DNA of 7,842 nt, from the NCBI GenBank assembly GCA_016839545.1, contig JAEOUB010000031.1, positions 1 through 7,842 of the forward strand, written 5' to 3'. Shown in pieces: positions 6,200 to 7,842 of the stretch. The notes under the pieces are model-generated. The model worked only from the letters and a program-made list of their open reading frames with translations, was not told where the DNA came from and did not search any database. This DNA is from Candidatus Kariarchaeota archaeon (GTDB lineage Archaea > Asgardarchaeota > Heimdallarchaeia > Heimdallarchaeales > Kariarchaeaceae). The position numbers and the translations under genes were made by a program. The first letter of the stretch is position 1; each line of letters begins with the position of its first letter.

Positions 6200-7671
6200 T
6201 TCTTCCACCCTCCCTGTGGCCAGCTGGAGGTTCGCCATTTGGATATCCCGGATTCTAGCTCTTGTATTATGGTGCGGGTTCCTGTTCCCGCTGCGATCCC
6301 TCTTGCTATGGCAAGAACTTCATCAGGAATGGGTTGATGATAATCATCCAGGTACTTGGTATGGTAATTATTATCAAGAAAATCAGGGTGATTGATCAGG
6401 TCTCTTATGTATGCAGCTGTGGTATGTACACCTGCAATCAGGTAATTGTTGAGTGCAGCTGACAATTTTCGAGTTGCTGCTTCACGGTTGTGGGCATGTA
6501 CGATAAGTTTGGAAATCATGGGGTCGTAATAGGGGGTAATAATCGTTCCATCCTCTGTGGCACTGTCAACACGTACCCCTGATCCTATGGGATGCTTGAT
6601 CTTTCGAACATTTCCAGGCGAAGGCACGAAGTTCTTGTATGGGTTCTCAGCATAGATTCGGGCCTCAATTGCATGACCCTTCATCCTGATATCCTGCTGA
6701 TGTAGATCAAGATCCATTCCTGCTGCAACCTGTACCTGTCTCCAGATAAGGTCCTCTCCTGTGACATACTCAGTGACAGGATGTTCGACCTGTATCCGGG
6801 TATTCACCTCCAGGAAGTAAAAATTCTGAGTATCCCTGTCCAGGAGAAATTCGACTGTACCTGCATTCCGATAATTGATCTCTGAGGTGAGATTAATTGC
6901 AGCCTCATGTATCTCAGCTGCTTTTTCTCTCGAGATAGTTGGTGCAGGGGCTTCCTCTATCAACTTCTGGTTCTTACGTTGCATTGAGCAATCTCGCTCA
7001 CCAAAATGGATGACCTCACCATTTCCAAGACCAATGACCTGTACCTCGATATGGCGGCCGTTGCTAACGAATTTCTCTATAAAGAGCCGATCATCGCTAA
7101 ACGCCAGAACTGCCTCTTTTCTGGCATTCTCAAGTTGCATGTCCCACTCTTTCATGTTACGTACAAGTCGAATACCTCTACCTCCTCCTCCGGCTGATGC
7201 TTTGATCAGGATTGGGAAGCCTATCTCCTTGGCTTTCTTCTTCAACTCATCATCACTCAACTCACCTGAAGTTCCAGTAATGAGCGGTGTGCCGGATTGC
7301 ATGGCAATCTCTCTCGAGGTGATCTTATCGCCGAGTTGTGCCATCTGCTCAGGAGACGGTCCGATAAATACCATACCAGCCTTCTCCACTGCAGCGGCGA
7401 ACTTGGTATTCTCAGCAAGGAAGCCATAGCCTGGATGTACTGCATCCACGCCTAGCTCTTTCGACCGGGATACTATGGCATCGATATCAAGATAGGTATC
7501 AGTGGCTGTCTCTCCTTTGAGATGAAGTATCTCATCTGCCTGTCTTGCCGGGATGGAATTGAGATCAGGGTCACTGGCGGTAACAACTGCATGTATCCCA
7601 TGATCTTGAAGAGTGGAAATTATCCTGAGCGCAATTTCCCCACGGTTGGCAACCAGTACCTTGCCGAACAT
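6196..7671 (-). CDS. accC: Biotin carboxylase subunit of an acyl-CoA (or pyruvate) carboxylase
   Basis: ATP-grasp enzyme that carboxylates the biotin of AccB using bicarbonate and ATP in the cytoplasm. The 491 residues show the N-terminal domain (VLVANRGEIALRI, HPGYGFLAEN 79-88), the ATP-grasp domain with K116, K157 and the glycine loop GGGGRG (161-166), H207, RDCSMQRKNQK (226-236), E274, E288, and NTRIQVEHPVTE with catalytic R292 and E296, then the C-terminal domain. All catalytic residues known from E. coli AccC appear present. It is about 40 residues longer than the E. coli protein; the tail (about 448-491) ends in a Trp-rich segment. The ATG start gives the standard family N-terminus and lies about 24 bases from a TATA-like box. 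The stop overlaps the accB start. The carboxyltransferase is not adjacent on either side, so the final substrate cannot be read from context. Pyruvate carboxylase subunit A is the main alternative. Confidence 0.95.
   Translation of the reverse strand: MFGKVLVANRGEIALRIISTLQDHGIHAVVTASDPDLNSIPARQADEILHLKGETATDTYLDIDAIVSRSKELGVDAVHPGYGFLAENTKFAAAVEKAGMVFIGPSPEQMAQLGDKITSREIAMQSGTPLITGTSGELSDDELKKKAKEIGFPILIKASAGGGGRGIRLVRNMKEWDMQLENARKEAVLAFSDDRLFIEKFVSNGRHIEVQVIGLGNGEVIHFGERDCSMQRKNQKLIEEAPAPTISREKAAEIHEAAINLTSEINYRNAGTVEFLLDRDTQNFYFLEVNTRIQVEHPVTEYVTGEDLIWRQVQVAAGMDLDLHQQDIRMKGHAIEARIYAENPYKNFVPSPGNVRKIKHPIGSGVRVDSATEDGTIITPYYDPMISKLIVHAHNREAATRKLSAALNNYLIAGVHTTAAYIRDLINHPDFLDNNYHTKYLDDYHQPIPDEVLAIARGIAAGTGTRTIIQELESGISKWRTSSWPQGGWKK
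6205..6214 (-). promoter_or_regulatory. Strong Shine-Dalgarno site deciding the AccB start
   Basis: The minus strand reads GGGAGGGTGG, ending 5 bases before ATG 6199; the GGAGG core is 9 bases from it. It lies inside the last codons of accC, where it encodes the Gly-Gly-Trp of the C-terminus. It favours ATG 6199 over the in-frame ATG at 6238. The first gene of this transcript, accC, shows no such site, matching the archaeal pattern of leaderless first genes and SD-led internal genes. Confidence 0.75.
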
Positions 7672-7690
7672 AGGTGCTCTTTCTATGTGA

Positions 7691-7699
7691 TAACTAAAA
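7691..7699 (-). promoter_or_regulatory. TATA-like box for the accC-accB-helicase transcript
   Basis: The minus strand reads TTTTAGTTA after CAATACAA, centred about 24 bases upstream of ATG 7671 in the 61-base gap behind the permease gene. The spacing predicts a transcript starting at or almost at the accC ATG. No Shine-Dalgarno site precedes that ATG. The box is weaker than the ATPase one, and read-through from the permease gene is possible. Confidence 0.4.
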
Positions 7700-7732
7700 T
7701 TGTATTGACAGGTTCAGGGATGTTGTGACAAT

Positions 7733-7842
7733 CTACTCCTCACGGATAGCCTCGGATAACTTGGTTGATACTGCCGACCTAAATGCCGGGATTATTGAGA
7801 GGGTGATGGCTCCAAATGCAAACGCTGTGAGAAACAGGGTAA
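7733..7842 (-). CDS. FtsX/MacB-type ABC transporter permease, C-terminal fragment
   Basis: Too short for a standard ORF search: 35 codons and a TAG stop, running off the right edge, so the rest of the gene lies outside the window. The peptide has a hydrophobic helix (TLFLTAFAFGAITLSII) and then PAFRSAVSTKLSEAIREE. This matches the end of FtsX-domain permeases: a last membrane helix followed by IPA-[YF]-R-[SA] and a short amphipathic cytoplasmic tail ending in EA-[LI]-R-x-E. Such permeases pair with an ATPase of the LolD/MacB type and act in lipoprotein or peptide export or in mechanotransmission at the membrane. The assignment rests on this tail pattern only. It is read in the same direction as accC, 61 bases upstream of it. 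Confidence 0.65.
   Translation of the reverse strand, partial: TLFLTAFAFGAITLSIIPAFRSAVSTKLSEAIREE

Noticed and set aside
6200..6238. Longer AccB form starting at ATG 6238
   Set aside because: It would overlap accC by 43 bases without a Shine-Dalgarno site, whereas ATG 6199 has a strong one and the usual ATGA overlap.
6875..7429. 184-codon open frame on the plus strand
   Set aside because: Antisense shadow of the biotin carboxylase ATP-grasp region; the peptide is Ser/Pro-rich with no family pattern.

Overview
The window looks archaeal and chromosomal. The signs are TATA-like boxes 23-35 bases upstream of gene starts, two likely leaderless starts (no Shine-Dalgarno site in front of the first gene of a transcript), an internal operon gene that does have a strong Shine-Dalgarno site, an Lrp/AsnC regulator, and a surface-type protein with N-glycosylation sequons and a C-terminal membrane anchor. 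The lineage cannot be fixed from the sequence. A mesophilic archaeon such as an Asgard (Thorarchaeota-like) or a euryarchaeal lineage is a guess only. I see no mobile element, CRISPR array, tRNA or rRNA.

Layout, left to right. Bases 2-961 (+) hold the C-terminal part of a predicted membrane-anchored, extracytoplasmic alpha/alpha-toroid protein (LanC-like or terpene-cyclase-like repeat fold). It meets, tail to tail, a short Lrp/AsnC transcriptional regulator (958-1416, -); the two stop codons share a TTAA. After about 260 bases without a convincing gene comes a large type-II P-type ATPase, probably a Ca2+ pump (1680-4367, -), with its own TATA box. Then follows a tightly overlapping minus-strand cluster, transcribed right to left: biotin carboxylase (6196-7671), biotin carboxyl carrier protein (5711-6199) and a DEAD-box-type RNA helicase (4513-5718). 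At the right edge is the last 35 codons of an FtsX/MacB-type ABC transporter permease (7733-7842, -).

How the genes work together. AccC and AccB form the biotin carboxylation half of a biotin-dependent carboxylase; the carboxyltransferase that would define the substrate (acetyl-, propionyl-CoA or pyruvate) is not in the window. The helicase is probably co-transcribed and translationally coupled to AccB, although no functional link between them is obvious. The Ca2+ ATPase and the Lrp regulator appear to have promoters of their own. No clear new multi-gene system is visible. The points most worth a second look are the non-canonical DEVD and GAS motifs in the helicase coupled to the carboxylase genes, the cysteine-free toroid surface protein, and the ion-site residues of the Ca2+ pump.
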